Position numbers and translations under genes: made by a program | Part shown: positions 18,089 through 26,611 of the stretch, piece by piece | How positions within the stretch are numbered: position 1 is the first letter of the stretch | Layout of the letters: each line of letters starts with the position of its first letter | NCBI GenBank assembly: GCA_910575835.1 | Contig: CAJTGB010000023.1 | Location: forward strand, 1-64,000 | From: Lachnospiraceae bacterium | GTDB taxonomy: Bacteria > Bacillota > Clostridia > Lachnospirales > Lachnospiraceae | Direction of reading: 5' to 3' | DNA: 64,000 nt | The notes under the pieces: generated by a model | Seen by the model: only the letters and a program-made list of their open reading frames with translations | Told to the model about the DNA's origin: nothing | The model's database searches: none

Positions 18089-19234
18089 CTATCTGAACCT
18101 GGCCCGTATCAGCGCCTCCGCACCGGCAAGCGAACCCTGCACCATCTCCGGTTTGCCGCCTCCTCTGCCGCCGAACGCTTCATTCAGCATCTTGCTGTAC
18201 GGCCTTACATCCTCCTTACGGCTCCCGATCACATAACGGTATCCACCCTCGTCAGTCCCGGCAAATACAGCGCAGCTTCCGGCGCCTCTGTCTAACAGAT
18301 GGTTCATCAATTCTCTGGGGGCATTGCCCGCAAGCTCCGGGTCAAACACGACCGTCATGCCGTCCTCGATCGGTATCTCTGCCGCCCGGTATGCCAGAAG
18401 CTTCTGCTGCAGAGATGCATTCCTTCCCTTCAGGCTTCCGGTCTCTTCCTTCAGATGCAGCACCGCATCCGCCGTCTCGTATTCCTTGACGCAGAGAAGA
18501 GATGATATTGTCTTCGTATTCCTGTCTTTGATCACATAATCTCTCAAAGCCCGCAAACCTGCCAGCATTGTGATGCGTTCTCCGCCTTTATAGTTCATCA
18601 TACCGACCAGCTTGATCATACCGATCTCCCCGGTCCTCTTCACATGCGGCGCACAGCATGCGCATACATCGTATCCCGGAACCGTCACGATCCGAACCTG
18701 ACCTGCGATCTCTATCTTGCTTCTGTACTCCATAGTTTCCAGTTCTTCTTTGGACGGGTACGATACCTCGATCTCCAGATTCCTGAATACGGCACGATTC
18801 GCTTCCAGCTCGATCTCCCTTAACTCATCATCGGTGACAGGCCCGTTGAAATCCATAGTGCAGTAATCGCTTCCCAGATGAAATCCCACATTCTCATACC
18901 CAAACCTGGCGTGGATGATACCTGATATGATATGCTCTCCCGTATGCTGCTGCATCTTCTCAAAACGTTCTTCCCACCGGATCTTCCCATGTACGCTCTC
19001 TCCAGCCTCCAGCGGTTCTTCGACCGTATGATAGATGATCCCGTTCTTCTCGTGAACATCCGTAACCCGAACCTCATTAAGCCAGCCATTATCTGCATAC
19101 TGTCCGCCGCCTTCCGGGAAAAAGGCAGTCTTATCAAGGACTGCCCGATATCCGCCGGCGCTCTTCTCACACTCCAGAACCGTTGCGTCAAATTCCCTGC
19201 TGTAACTGTCCTGATAGAATAATTTCTCCGTCAT
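18089..19234 (-). CDS. alaX: AlaX-type alanyl-tRNA editing protein with DHHA1 domain
   Basis: Hydrolyses mischarged Ser- or Gly-tRNA(Ala) in trans. 381 residues: an N-terminal threonyl/alanyl second-additional-domain fold with FFPEGGGQ, HTGEHI (zinc-binding histidines near 97 and 101) and CACCAPH, then a coiled coil, then a DHHA1 domain with GGRGGGKPEMVQG near the C-terminus. There is no synthetase catalytic core, so it is the long AlaX class rather than a truncated alaS. The start lies just downstream of the argS stop codon, so it is co-translated with argS, an unusual partner. Confidence 0.9.
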   Translation of the reverse strand: MTEKLFYQDSYSREFDATVLECEKSAGGYRAVLDKTAFFPEGGGQYADNGWLNEVRVTDVHEKNGIIYHTVEEPLEAGESVHGKIRWEERFEKMQQHTGEHIISGIIHARFGYENVGFHLGSDYCTMDFNGPVTDDELREIELEANRAVFRNLEIEVSYPSKEELETMEYRSKIEIAGQVRIVTVPGYDVCACCAPHVKRTGEIGMIKLVGMMNYKGGERITMLAGLRALRDYVIKDRNTKTISSLLCVKEYETADAVLHLKEETGSLKGRNASLQQKLLAYRAAEIPIEDGMTVVFDPELAGNAPRELMNHLLDRGAGSCAVFAGTDEGGYRYVIGSRKEDVRPYSKMLNEAFGGRGGGKPEMVQGSLAGAEALIRARFR

Positions 19235-19237
19235 CGC

Positions 19238-21004
19238 TTACATCCTCTCCGGCGCCTCGAATCCCAGCACATCAATACAAGACTCCAATACCCTTCTCGT
19301 CAGCATCAGCAATGCAATATATCCCTTCTGCTTCTCCTCGTCCTCCTCGGCAAGGATCTTCGTCTCATGGTAGAAACGATTGAAGGCATTCGCCAGATCG
19401 TATATATACGCACAGATCTTATGAAGCGCCAGTTCTTCAAACGAAGACTCTGTCACGTCATTATATTTCAAAAGCTCCAGCATCAGCGCTTTTTCATTAT
19501 CATTCCGGGCACACCCGATCTTAAGGCCTTCCAAACCTCTTCCGTCTGCCTGATATTTGTTCAGGATCGACTTGATACGAACAATGGTATACAGGATATA
19601 AGGACCTGTATTTCCCTCAAAGGAAGTAAAACGATCCACATCAAATACATAATCCTTGGACGCCTGATTCGACAGATCTCCGTATTTGATCGCAGACATT
19701 CCAACGATCCTTGCAGTATTCGCAGCCTCATCTTCCGCGACCGTGCGGTTTTCTGAGATCTTTTTCTGCATCTCCTCTTCGATCTCCGAGATCAGGTTCT
19801 CCAGCCGCATCACTCCGCCTTCCCTGGTCTTAAAAGGCTTGCCGTCCTTACCGTTCATGGTGCCGAATCCCAGGAATTCAAGCTCCGTTCCCTCCGGCAC
19901 GATCCCCGTCTTCCTCGCGGCACGGAACACCTGAAGGAAATGAAGCTCCTGCCGCTTATCGGCGATATAGATGATCTGATCCGGCTGATAATCCTGCTCT
20001 CTCTGGATCAGTGTGGCAAGATCTGTTGTCCCGTAGAGCGACGCCCCGTCTGATTTCTGGATCATGCACGGCGGAATCTCCTTGGTATCCGTCTCCTCCT
20101 GCACGTCGATCACCAGCGCGCCTTCATCAATATGCGCGTACCCTTCCTTCTTCAATCTCTCGATCATATCCGGAATATAAGCCTGGGCATCAGCCTCGCC
20201 CTTCCACAGGTCAAAATGCACATTCAGATTCTCATAATTCTTCTTAAGATCCGCCACGGAAATATTCATGATATGCTTCCATACAGCCATATAACCCTTA
20301 TGGCCGTTCTGCAGAAGATAGGTCGCCTGCAGCGCCTTCTTCCTGTATTCCTCATCTTCCTTCGCCTTGCCGCTTGCCGTAGGATAGATCTCTTCTAATT
20401 CTGCTATGGTAAACGGCGCATCCGCCGGATAATCCCCCGAAAACGCGTCGTCAAAATACGGCAGATCCGGTTTGCGCTCTCTAAGCTCCGTGATAATCAG
20501 CCCCATCTGATATCCCCAGTCGCCCAGATGGATATCTCCCAGTACCTTGTGGCCCATCTTCCTTGCAAGCCTTTTGATCCCTTCTCCGATGATCGCAGAG
20601 CGCAGATGTCCCACATGAAGCGGTTTTGCCACGTTCGGTCCGCCGTAATCCACGATGATCGTCCTTGGCTTTGCTGCCGCGGCAAGCCCCATACTCTCAT
20701 CCGCACTCATCTGATTCAGGTAATCGGCCACGTATTCTTTTCTTAACTTCATATTAATGAATCCCGGATTCACAGCATTCACTTCTTCCAGACACCGGCT
20801 GTCCGCAAGCCTCTTTGCCACGTCTTCTGCGATCGCGATCGGCGCCTTCCTGTAAGCCTTAGCTCCCGCCATGGCTCCGTTGCATTGATACTCGCACAGA
20901 TCCGGCCGATTGGATAAGGTCACCTTTGCATAGGCCTTGTCATAGCCGGCCGCCTGAAATGCCTCCGCCAGCTCCTCCGTGATAAGATCCATAATCTTCT
21001 TCAT
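19238..21004 (-). CDS. argS: Arginyl-tRNA synthetase
   Basis: Charges tRNA(Arg) with arginine. 588 residues, class I synthetase: N-terminal Arg-tRNA-synthetase additional domain, then GGPNVAKPLHVGHLRS containing the HIGH-type motif, a Rossmann catalytic core, and a C-terminal DALR anticodon-binding domain (TGPYILYTIVRI... to the end, APERM). The start at 21004 follows AAGGAGGAG. No T-box leader was found. The gene heads a two-gene operon with alaX, behind a terminator for the upstream gene. Confidence 0.96.
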   Translation of the reverse strand: MKKIMDLITEELAEAFQAAGYDKAYAKVTLSNRPDLCEYQCNGAMAGAKAYRKAPIAIAEDVAKRLADSRCLEEVNAVNPGFINMKLRKEYVADYLNQMSADESMGLAAAAKPRTIIVDYGGPNVAKPLHVGHLRSAIIGEGIKRLARKMGHKVLGDIHLGDWGYQMGLIITELRERKPDLPYFDDAFSGDYPADAPFTIAELEEIYPTASGKAKEDEEYRKKALQATYLLQNGHKGYMAVWKHIMNISVADLKKNYENLNVHFDLWKGEADAQAYIPDMIERLKKEGYAHIDEGALVIDVQEETDTKEIPPCMIQKSDGASLYGTTDLATLIQREQDYQPDQIIYIADKRQELHFLQVFRAARKTGIVPEGTELEFLGFGTMNGKDGKPFKTREGGVMRLENLISEIEEEMQKKISENRTVAEDEAANTARIVGMSAIKYGDLSNQASKDYVFDVDRFTSFEGNTGPYILYTIVRIKSILNKYQADGRGLEGLKIGCARNDNEKALMLELLKYNDVTESSFEELALHKICAYIYDLANAFNRFYHETKILAEEDEEKQKGYIALLMLTRRVLESCIDVLGFEAPERM

Positions 21005-21077
21005 CTTCGATCTCCTCCTTCTCTCGATATGTAACTCCTGATATATTCTCATTCGGCTATACGCCGGCAATGTATAC

Positions 21078-21116
21078 AAAAAGAAGCCAGACCTCTGTAA
21101 CCTACAGGGATCTGAC
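21078..21116 (-). terminator. Intrinsic terminator upstream of argS
   Basis: Arms 21086-21099 and 21103-21116 pair over 14 positions, including two G-U pairs, with a three-base loop, followed on the minus strand by TTCTTTTT. It ends the transcript of the gene at 21149-21778 before argS. Confidence 0.75.
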
Positions 21117-21148
21117 CCCTTCAAATCCTATTCCGGCAAATTCAATCA

Positions 21149-21778
21149 TCAACTCCCGGTAGAATCCTCATACGCATTCTTCAAATCTAACAACGCTTCC
21201 TGAAGCAGGGCATCCGACCTGACCGCCTTCTGGTAAGCATCCTGCGTCTTCGTCATAAGCGACTGTACGTCCTTATGCTGCGCGATCTCCTGAATATAGG
21301 CCCGTACTTCTTCATCCTCCACAGCAGCGCTGATCTGGCATCCGCCCTCTTCATCAGTCTGTGCGTACACTGTGCCAAGACCCGGAACCTTCGTATAGAT
21401 GTCCTTGATCTTCATATCATATGCGGCAAATACTACATATGTACCCCTGTATCTGCCTTCCTTGGTATAGACGCGGATATTGTCATAAGACTCCACAAAA
21501 CTGGCTTCCTCGCCCTGCTGCCGATAATACTCCTTAACAGCATCGGTAATCTCCGGATATTCTTCCGTTCTGAGCGGATTCAGCTCCATGATCTCGCATC
21601 CTCTGTTCTCCGCATACAGACGGTTAGAAGTTGTCTTTTGTGCTTTCTGGACTTTCGCTTCGGTAAGGCTCGATCCGACTGCCGCCAATGTCACCGCAAA
21701 CACGACCAGGATCACCAACAGGAATCCTCCCTTGTGCCTCTTGCGGATAACAGAGCAGTCCTTTTCTCTTCCTTCCAT
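21149..21778 (-). CDS. Uncharacterised single-pass membrane protein
   Basis: Not recognised. 209 residues: a basic N-terminus (RKRHKGG), one membrane helix at about 20-38 (FLLVILVVFAVTLAAVGSSL), then an exported domain of about 165 residues with mixed helices and strands. The start at 21778 follows GGAGG at normal spacing. The exported part (YDNIRVYTKEGRYRGTYVVFAAYDMKI) may be a nuclear-transport-factor-like or other small alpha/beta fold; this is only an impression. It is a lone gene between a tRNA gene and argS. Confidence 0.7.
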   Translation of the reverse strand: MEGREKDCSVIRKRHKGGFLLVILVVFAVTLAAVGSSLTEAKVQKAQKTTSNRLYAENRGCEIMELNPLRTEEYPEITDAVKEYYRQQGEEASFVESYDNIRVYTKEGRYRGTYVVFAAYDMKIKDIYTKVPGLGTVYAQTDEEGGCQISAAVEDEEVRAYIQEIAQHKDVQSLMTKTQDAYQKAVRSDALLQEALLDLKNAYEDSTGS

Positions 21779-21899
21779 AAAGACTACCTCCATATGCACT
21801 TGAATTCAAAATCCCCTCTTAAGCCTTCGGGGGATCTGATCTTTGCCGCAGCCGCCGGATCCCTGATCCTGGCCTGCTGCCCTCTGAAATTAAAAAATA

Positions 21900-21971
21900 C
21901 ACACCCGGGCGGATTCGAACCGCCGCTCCCGCCTCCGGAGGGCGGTGCTCTATCCCCTGAGCTACGGGTGC
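21900..21971 (-). tRNA. tRNA-Arg (anticodon CCG)
   Basis: A full cloverleaf on the minus strand: acceptor GCACCCG, D-arm GCTC-loop-GAGC, anticodon arm CCGCC-CTCCGGA-GGCGG giving anticodon CCG, a four-base variable loop, T-arm GGCGG-TTCGAAT-CCGCC and 3' acceptor CGGGTGT. The first acceptor pair is G1-U72 as written. CCA is not encoded, and a T-run follows. It occupies the 318-base gap between the neighbouring genes; the rest of that gap shows only AT-rich promoter-like sequence. Confidence 0.95.
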
Positions 21972-22096
21972 ATAATCGGAATTGCAAGTGTTATATTACC
22001 ACATTTATCCGAAAAAGTAAAGGAAATGATATCAACATTTCTCACATTTCCTTCACTTTTTATGTAGCTCTTTCTTTTTATCTATTATTTTATCTC

Positions 22097-22972
22097 TTAT
22101 AAGTACAGCTCTCTCTTCCTTCTATCGTAATAATAGGCATGGTCCGACAGGATCTCCTCCGCCTCTATCTGCGTCTCATTCACCTCCGCTACAAGGGCAT
22201 TCATCGCCTCATGCCCGGAAGCCGCGCTCTCCGGCACGATGATCACCTCATGTACGCTGCTTGGAAGCACGTAATAATTCTCCTTCAGATAGTCGCCGAT
22301 CCCGTCCAAACGCTCTTCATACAGGATCGTTGCCGCTCCGTAGCTGCGGGCCCGGTTGCTCATCACATACATGATATCTTCGCATCCGCTCCCGACCTCG
22401 CCGGTCAGCTCCTCAAGCAGTGCGAACATTGTCCTGAATTCATAGGGCAGAAGCCTCTCTGTATTCTCACGGGCTTCGCTTAGGATCTCTTTCTTTGATA
22501 CGCCCCACATCTTCAAGTGCTCGTCTCTGACCATCATAGACGCCATTCCATGGGAATTTACTTCAAACATCACATAAAAGACCACCGCAAGATCAAGATA
22601 TTCCTCATAGGGCACCTCCTCTAACAGCTCCTTATTCGCCTCACGGTTGACCAGGCGATAGACGATCCTCCTGCGCACCTCCCGGTAATCCTTGAAGAAT
22701 TCCCACTCAAATGAACGCTGAAAACGGATCTCCTTATACAAACGCAGAATCTCTCCCGCTATGCTCTCCACCGAACTTCCTCTCTGGAACTGCTGATAAT
22801 ATTCCTCTAGGTAGATCGTCGGATAGATATTGATCCCCTTCTTCGCAATCGTCAGTCCGTGTCTCTTCGTCCCGTTGTTCTTCACCGCCGAACGTATATA
22901 TACCATTACGCCGTCCTTCATCTCCTCCTTTACCCTTACTTCTACCTCATGAATAAACTGATAATATGTCAT
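22097..22972 (-). CDS. DUF5688-family protein
   Basis: A cytoplasmic protein of 291 residues resembling DUF5688, a family of unknown function common in Lachnospiraceae and related clostridia. Typical features are the N-terminal FIHEVEVRVKEEM, KNNGTKRHGLTI and NIYPTIYLEEYYQQFQRG segments, and a C-terminal half with YVMSNRARSYGAATILYEERL and VPSSVHEVIIVPES-like stretches. No catalytic motif is apparent. It is transcribed alone, after the efp terminator. Confidence 0.75.
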   Translation of the reverse strand: MTYYQFIHEVEVRVKEEMKDGVMVYIRSAVKNNGTKRHGLTIAKKGINIYPTIYLEEYYQQFQRGSSVESIAGEILRLYKEIRFQRSFEWEFFKDYREVRRRIVYRLVNREANKELLEEVPYEEYLDLAVVFYVMFEVNSHGMASMMVRDEHLKMWGVSKKEILSEARENTERLLPYEFRTMFALLEELTGEVGSGCEDIMYVMSNRARSYGAATILYEERLDGIGDYLKENYYVLPSSVHEVIIVPESAASGHEAMNALVAEVNETQIEAEEILSDHAYYYDRRKRELYL

Positions 22973-23081
22973 TCCTCTCCTTTCTTAACAATAGCTGCAC
23001 TTCTTTTTTCATGGAAACCGGCATGAACTCTGCCTTCGAATAACTTAGAAAATGATTGAAATATTATGGTATAATCATTAT

Positions 23082-23112
23082 AAAAAAGCCCTGCATAAAT
23101 TGCAAGGCTTTT
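23082..23112 (-). terminator. Intrinsic terminator of efp
   Basis: On the minus strand AAAAGCC-TT-GCA and TGC-AG-GGCTTTTTT form a hairpin with a short A/T loop and a terminal T-run, about 55 bp after the efp stop codon. Confidence 0.7.
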
Positions 23113-23167
23113 CGTATGACATATTACGACACAGCATCAGATGATCCAATCATATGATGTCTGACCA

Positions 23168-23725
23168 TTAGGCTCTGGAAAGATACTGTCCGGTACGGGT
23201 ATCGATCTTGATCTTCTCCCCCTGTTCTACAAACAGCGGAACCATGACCTGGGCGCCTGTCTCGACGATCGCAGGCTTCGTCGCACCCGTTGCAGTATTC
23301 CCCTTCACTCCCGGCTCAGACTCCGTGATCAACAGCTCTACCGTAAACGGAGGCTCGATCGCGAATACCTTCCCCTGGTAAGACTTCATAGACACCGTCT
23401 CATTCTCCTTCACAAACTTAAGGGAATCTCCCACGTCATCCGCTCCTACCGGTGTCTGCTCATAAGATTCCATATCCATGAAGTAATACAGGTCGCCGTC
23501 GCTGTACAGATATTGTACTTCCTTCCTCTCGATAAACGCCTTCTTAAGCGTATCCTTCGACGGGTTAAATGTTCTCTCAACCACACCGCCGTTGATCACG
23601 TCTTTTAATTTGGTACGGACAAACGCGGATCCTTTGCCTGGTTTTACATGTAAGAACTCCAGGCATTCATAGACCTTTCCGTCGATCTCGTACGTGGTAC
23701 CCTTCTCAATATAAGCATCTGCCAT
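23168..23725 (-). CDS. efp: Translation elongation factor P
   Basis: Relieves ribosome stalling at polyproline. 185 residues in the usual three beta-barrel domains: an N-terminal KOW-like domain with the loop [10 protein letters not shown], whose Lys31 is at the modified position, a central EF-P domain, and a C-terminal OB domain ending in [11 protein letters not shown]. The ribosome binding site is AAGGAGG. No genes for EF-P lysine modification are nearby. Confidence 0.97.
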   Translation of the reverse strand: MADAYIEKGTTYEIDGKVYECLEFLHVKPGKGSAFVRTKLKDVINGGVVERTFNPSKDTLKKAFIERKEVQYLYSDGDLYYFMDMESYEQTPVGADDVGDSLKFVKENETVSMKSYQGKVFAIEPPFTVELLITESEPGVKGNTATGATKPAIVETGAQVMVPLFVEQGEKIKIDTRTGQYLSRA

Positions 23726-23785
23726 TCTATAATCCTCCTTAGCCGCGCCCCAAAGCGCATTAATACATTCATTTTTTCTTTTTTC

Positions 23786-23814
23786 ATTCTATAATAGATT
23801 ACGCCTTTTTTCAA
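23786..23814 (-). promoter_or_regulatory. SigA-type promoter of efp
   Basis: Minus-strand TTGAAA (23814-23809) and TAGAAT (23791-23786) are separated by 17 bp, about 60 bp upstream of the efp start. Confidence 0.65.
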
Positions 23815-23840
23815 CCTTTTTTTCTTCACAAAATATTCAT

Positions 23841-23870
23841 TTGACATTTAAGACCCTCTCATTCTACAAT
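23841..23870 (+). promoter_or_regulatory. SigA-type promoter of the cyclophilin gene
   Basis: TTGACA (23841-23846) and TACAAT (23865-23870) are separated by 18 bp, 34 bp before the start codon at 23905; GGAGG precedes the start. It is divergent from the efp promoter. Confidence 0.7.
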
Positions 23871-23904
23871 AAACGGGTATTTATTATATATTGGAGGCAC
23901 GATT

Positions 23905-24609
23905 ATGAAAAAAGCAACGATTCTTATTCTATGCGCAGCTCTTTTTGCATCCGTCATTACAGGCTGCGGCTCTGAACCGAAAGATACGGATCAGAACGGC
24001 TCGTCGAATACTGCCGGCACATCCGGGGACGGATCTTTGGACGGATCGGATTCCGGCAGCGAAGAGGATCCTGACGCCGATTCTGATTCCGGCAGCGAAG
24101 AGACTCTTCTAAGCGGACTGCATCATGTTGAGATCGAGATCGATAATTACGGCACCGTCGCTCTTGAACTGGATGCCGATACCGCTCCCATCTCGGTCAC
24201 CAACTTCGTGGATCTGGCCAAAGAAGGCTTCTACGACGGGCTTACTTTCCACCGCATCATCAGCGGATTCATGATCCAGGGCGGCGATCCTTCGGGCAAC
24301 GGAACCGGCGGCTCCGATAAGGAGATCAAAGGAGAATTCTCAAGCAACGGAATCACCAATGATATCGCCCATGACCGCGGCGTTATCTCCATGGCAAGAT
24401 CCAATGATCCTGACAGCGCATCTTCCCAGTTCTTCATCATGCATCAGGACAGCCCTCATCTGGACGGGAATTATGCCGCCTTCGGGCACGTAACCTCCGG
24501 TATCGAGATCGTAGATCAGATCTGCGAGAACACACCGGTACAGGATGACAACGGCACGGTAAATGCCGATGACCAGCCTGTAATAAAAACAATTCGGGTG
24601 ATCGACTGA
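23905..24609 (+). CDS. Cyclophilin-type peptidyl-prolyl isomerase lipoprotein
   Basis: Catalyses prolyl cis-trans isomerisation outside the membrane, aiding folding of exported proteins. 234 residues: lipobox ITGC (Cys21), a Ser/Asp/Gly-rich linker to about residue 70 that contains a repeated DSGSEE motif, then a cyclophilin domain with [27 protein letters not shown] and [16 protein letters not shown]. The active-site Arg (FHRII), Phe/Met (FMIQGGD) and Gln (SSQFFI) are present. It is a single-gene unit with its own promoter and terminator. Confidence 0.95.
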   Translation: MKKATILILCAALFASVITGCGSEPKDTDQNGSSNTAGTSGDGSLDGSDSGSEEDPDADSDSGSEETLLSGLHHVEIEIDNYGTVALELDADTAPISVTNFVDLAKEGFYDGLTFHRIISGFMIQGGDPSGNGTGGSDKEIKGEFSSNGITNDIAHDRGVISMARSNDPDSASSQFFIMHQDSPHLDGNYAAFGHVTSGIEIVDQICENTPVQDDNGTVNADDQPVIKTIRVID

Positions 24610-24627
24610 GATCGATCACCCTTTTTT
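24596..24627. terminator. Bidirectional terminator inside both gene ends
   Basis: A perfect 10-bp stem GGGTGATCGA (24596-24605) with 24612-24621 and a 6-base loop is followed by TTTTTT. It overlaps the last codons and stop of the cyclophilin gene and the stop of the convergent yqeG gene, so the two genes share it. Confidence 0.85.
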
Positions 24628-25119
24628 AATGCTTTTCTTATAATAATGCAGTACGACCTTCTCCAGATAGCGCTTCAGAACGATCTGGATCTCCTCTTTC
24701 GGGTGGATCGGCTTCACAAGGATATTGGCAATTCCCGCTCTCTTCGCCCCCCACACATCCGTAAATAACTGATCGCCGATAAACAGAGAATTCCCTCTGT
24801 CTGTCCCCATGATCTCCATGGCCTTCACATAATTCTTCGTAGACGGCTTATGGGCGTTGAACACATAATCCACCTGAATGTCCTGATTGAACATCTTCAC
24901 CCTGGGTTCCTGATTATTGGAGATCAGGCAGCATCTAAACCCGATCCTCTTCAGCCGTTCAAACAACGCTATGGCTCTCTTGTCCGCCGGCGCCCCATGC
25001 GGCACCAGCGTATTATCAATATCGAATATCAGTCCTCTGTATCCTTCACTGTACAATTGTTCAAAATCGATCACATATGTGGAAGCCACATATCTGTCCG
25101 GGAAAAACATATCAAACAT
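24616..25119 (-). CDS. yqeG: YqeG-family HAD phosphatase
   Basis: A HAD-superfamily subfamily IIIA phosphatase of 167 residues. Motif I is FDIDNTLV (nucleophile Asp, residues about 28-35), motif II is LISNNQ, and the acidic motif is FIGDQLFTDVWGAKRAG. The physiological substrate is unknown; in Firmicutes the gene often lies near shikimate-pathway and ribosome-assembly genes, as here with shikimate kinase. The start at 25119 overlaps the aroK stop (TAATG), indicating coupled translation. Confidence 0.88.
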   Translation of the reverse strand: MFDMFFPDRYVASTYVIDFEQLYSEGYRGLIFDIDNTLVPHGAPADKRAIALFERLKRIGFRCCLISNNQEPRVKMFNQDIQVDYVFNAHKPSTKNYVKAMEIMGTDRGNSLFIGDQLFTDVWGAKRAGIANILVKPIHPKEEIQIVLKRYLEKVVLHYYKKSIKKG

Positions 25120-25688
25120 TATTCTTCTTCCATCTCCATCAGACGATGTACAAGCTCTTCGCACACCTGCATCACCGTCTTATTATCTGTATTGATCACG
25201 ATGTCCGCAGCCACCTCATATCTGCCCCGGCGCTGTTCCATCAACTCCTTGATACCCTTAACATTCTTTCTGCCGTTTAACACCGGCCTGTCGTCACTGT
25301 CCTTCACACGCTCATAGACTGTCTCCGGGCTTGCGGTAAGCAGCACGACCCGCCCGTTCCTCTTCATCTCTCTGATGTTGCGTTCTCTTAAGACGGCGCC
25401 GCCCCCGCAGGAGATCACCGTATTCTTATGGGACTGCATCTCAGCTAACAGCTCTGTCTCCAGATCCCGGAAATACTCTTCCCCATGTGCGGCAAAGATA
25501 TTCAGAATACTCATCCCTTCCCGTTCGGCGATCACCTGATCCATCTCAACGTTCTTCATAGCATATACGGTACTTAGGCGCTCCGAGACCGCAGACTTGC
25601 CTGCTCCCATAAACCCGATCAGGACAATATTATAGTCAAACCGCTTCTCTTTGAATCGTTCCTTCTGATTTGTCTCCTGCTTGTTCAT
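25119..25688 (-). CDS. aroK: Shikimate kinase
   Basis: Phosphorylates shikimate at O3 in chorismate synthesis. P-loop GFMGAGKS (residues about 25-32), then DQVIAEREGMSILNIFAAHGEEYFRDLE and CGGGAVLRERN, the shikimate-binding segments, and DDRPVLNG in the lid region. The start is uncertain: 25688, after AGGTGAAGGA and downstream of the amidase stop, gives 189 residues with a polar N-terminal tail of about 18; 25709 would overlap the amidase by eight bases. It lies in an amidase-aroK-yqeG transcript. Confidence 0.9.
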   Translation of the reverse strand: MNKQETNQKERFKEKRFDYNIVLIGFMGAGKSAVSERLSTVYAMKNVEMDQVIAEREGMSILNIFAAHGEEYFRDLETELLAEMQSHKNTVISCGGGAVLRERNIREMKRNGRVVLLTASPETVYERVKDSDDRPVLNGRKNVKGIKELMEQRRGRYEVAADIVINTDNKTVMQVCEELVHRLMEMEEE

Positions 25689-25701
25689 TCCTTCACCTGC
25701 T

Positions 25702-26406
25702 TTATCCATTCTTCTTAAACTCCGCCAGAGTATTCTTGATGTCCTCCCGGAAATTCTTCCAGGCCTCCTCATCCTCGACAAAATATTTCGGACAGATCTT
25801 CTCCGTCACATCATAGTGCCGGATCACATTTTCCTCTGTCAGCTCGAATTTCATGCACAGCCATGCACAGAGCTGCACCATAGATCTGTATGTATCGTCA
25901 TTGAACTTCCCTGTCTCGTCGGGATGGCAGCACTCTATGGAAACCGTGTCTATATTGCGGCTGTTCGAGGCATAAGCCACCTCCCAGGTCGGGACGCACT
26001 GTACGATCTCGCCTTTCAGACCGACTACAAAATTACTGCTCACCTGGGTATCATGGCCATCCTTCAGACTTTCAAAATAATTCCGGTTATCTATGGCGTC
26101 AGAGCCCGGATTCGCCGTATAATGCACAACTATACCGGTAATCTTCTCCGTAGGCGTCCCCGGCCTTGAATACGGGTTCACCGTCAGCAGCTCCACATCG
26201 ATCTCAGGCTCCACAGCCTCGATCTCCTGCCCCGTCTTCTCAAAATACTCATTCGTAAGCCAGGAAGGTCTGAAGATCTTTATCAATATAAGAACGATCA
26301 GCGCAATAACCAATACCAAAAGGCCCGCCCGCAGATACAGTCGGATCCTTTTCTTCTTTTGTGTTCCTGTCTTCTTTTTCCGGCTCTTTTTCTTCTTCTT
26401 TTCCAT
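25702..26406 (-). CDS. N-acetylmuramoyl-L-alanine amidase (Amidase_2/PGRP type), membrane-anchored
   Basis: Cleaves the amide between MurNAc and L-Ala in peptidoglycan. 234 residues: a highly basic Lys-rich N-terminus, one membrane helix at about 23-43, then an extracellular zinc amidase domain. Visible are VVHYTANPG (zinc His), HDTQVSSNFVVGLKGEIVQCVP, SIECCHPDETGKFNDDTYRS and VIRHYDVTEKICPKYF (zinc His and catalytic region). The start at 26406 is chosen because GGAG lies seven bases upstream, whereas upstream ATGs lack one. Confidence 0.88.
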   Translation of the reverse strand: MEKKKKKSRKKKTGTQKKKRIRLYLRAGLLVLVIALIVLILIKIFRPSWLTNEYFEKTGQEIEAVEPEIDVELLTVNPYSRPGTPTEKITGIVVHYTANPGSDAIDNRNYFESLKDGHDTQVSSNFVVGLKGEIVQCVPTWEVAYASNSRNIDTVSIECCHPDETGKFNDDTYRSMVQLCAWLCMKFELTEENVIRHYDVTEKICPKYFVEDEEAWKNFREDIKNTLAEFKKNG

Positions 26407-26541
26407 GACTTTCTCCGTTTTGTATTCTGACATTATCATAATATGTCGCAGACCATCTGTCTCATGACCTTTTTATCATATCACATATTATTTATGTTTT
26501 CGTAAAAGATTCCTTAGGAATTAATGAAGATGACGGATAAA

Positions 26542-26593
26542 AGTACCCTCTGTATACGGAGAATTCTCTGACCGCCCGTATACTGAGGGTACT
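26542..26593 (-). terminator. Intrinsic terminator of galM
   Basis: Arms 26542-26559 and 26576-26593 pair over 18 bp with a single mismatch (AGTACCCTC at the base) around a 16-base loop; TTTT follows on the minus strand. It lies 18 bp after the galM stop. Confidence 0.8.
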
Positions 26594-26611
26594 ATGCAAA
26601 CCAAAACAAGT

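Noticed and set aside
18089-19234. Possible truncated alanyl-tRNA synthetase
   Set aside because: The protein begins directly with the editing-type domain and ends with an intact DHHA1 domain; it has a proper start and coupling with argS, so it is a complete AlaX protein.
21005-21148. Possible T-box leader upstream of argS
   Set aside because: The region has a terminator stem, but the AGGGTGGNACCGCG T-box motif was not seen and the hairpin is better explained as the end of the preceding gene.
21784-21987. A minus-strand reading frame of 67 residues across the tRNA gene
   Set aside because: It is the translation of the tRNA-Arg gene and its flanks (the SSGDRAPPSGGGSGGSNPPG pattern is typical of translated tRNA), not a protein gene.
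21275-22102. A plus-strand frame of 275 residues opposite the membrane-protein gene and the tRNA
   Set aside because: It has no ribosome binding site, spans the tRNA gene and lies opposite better supported features; its protein sequence shows no known pattern.
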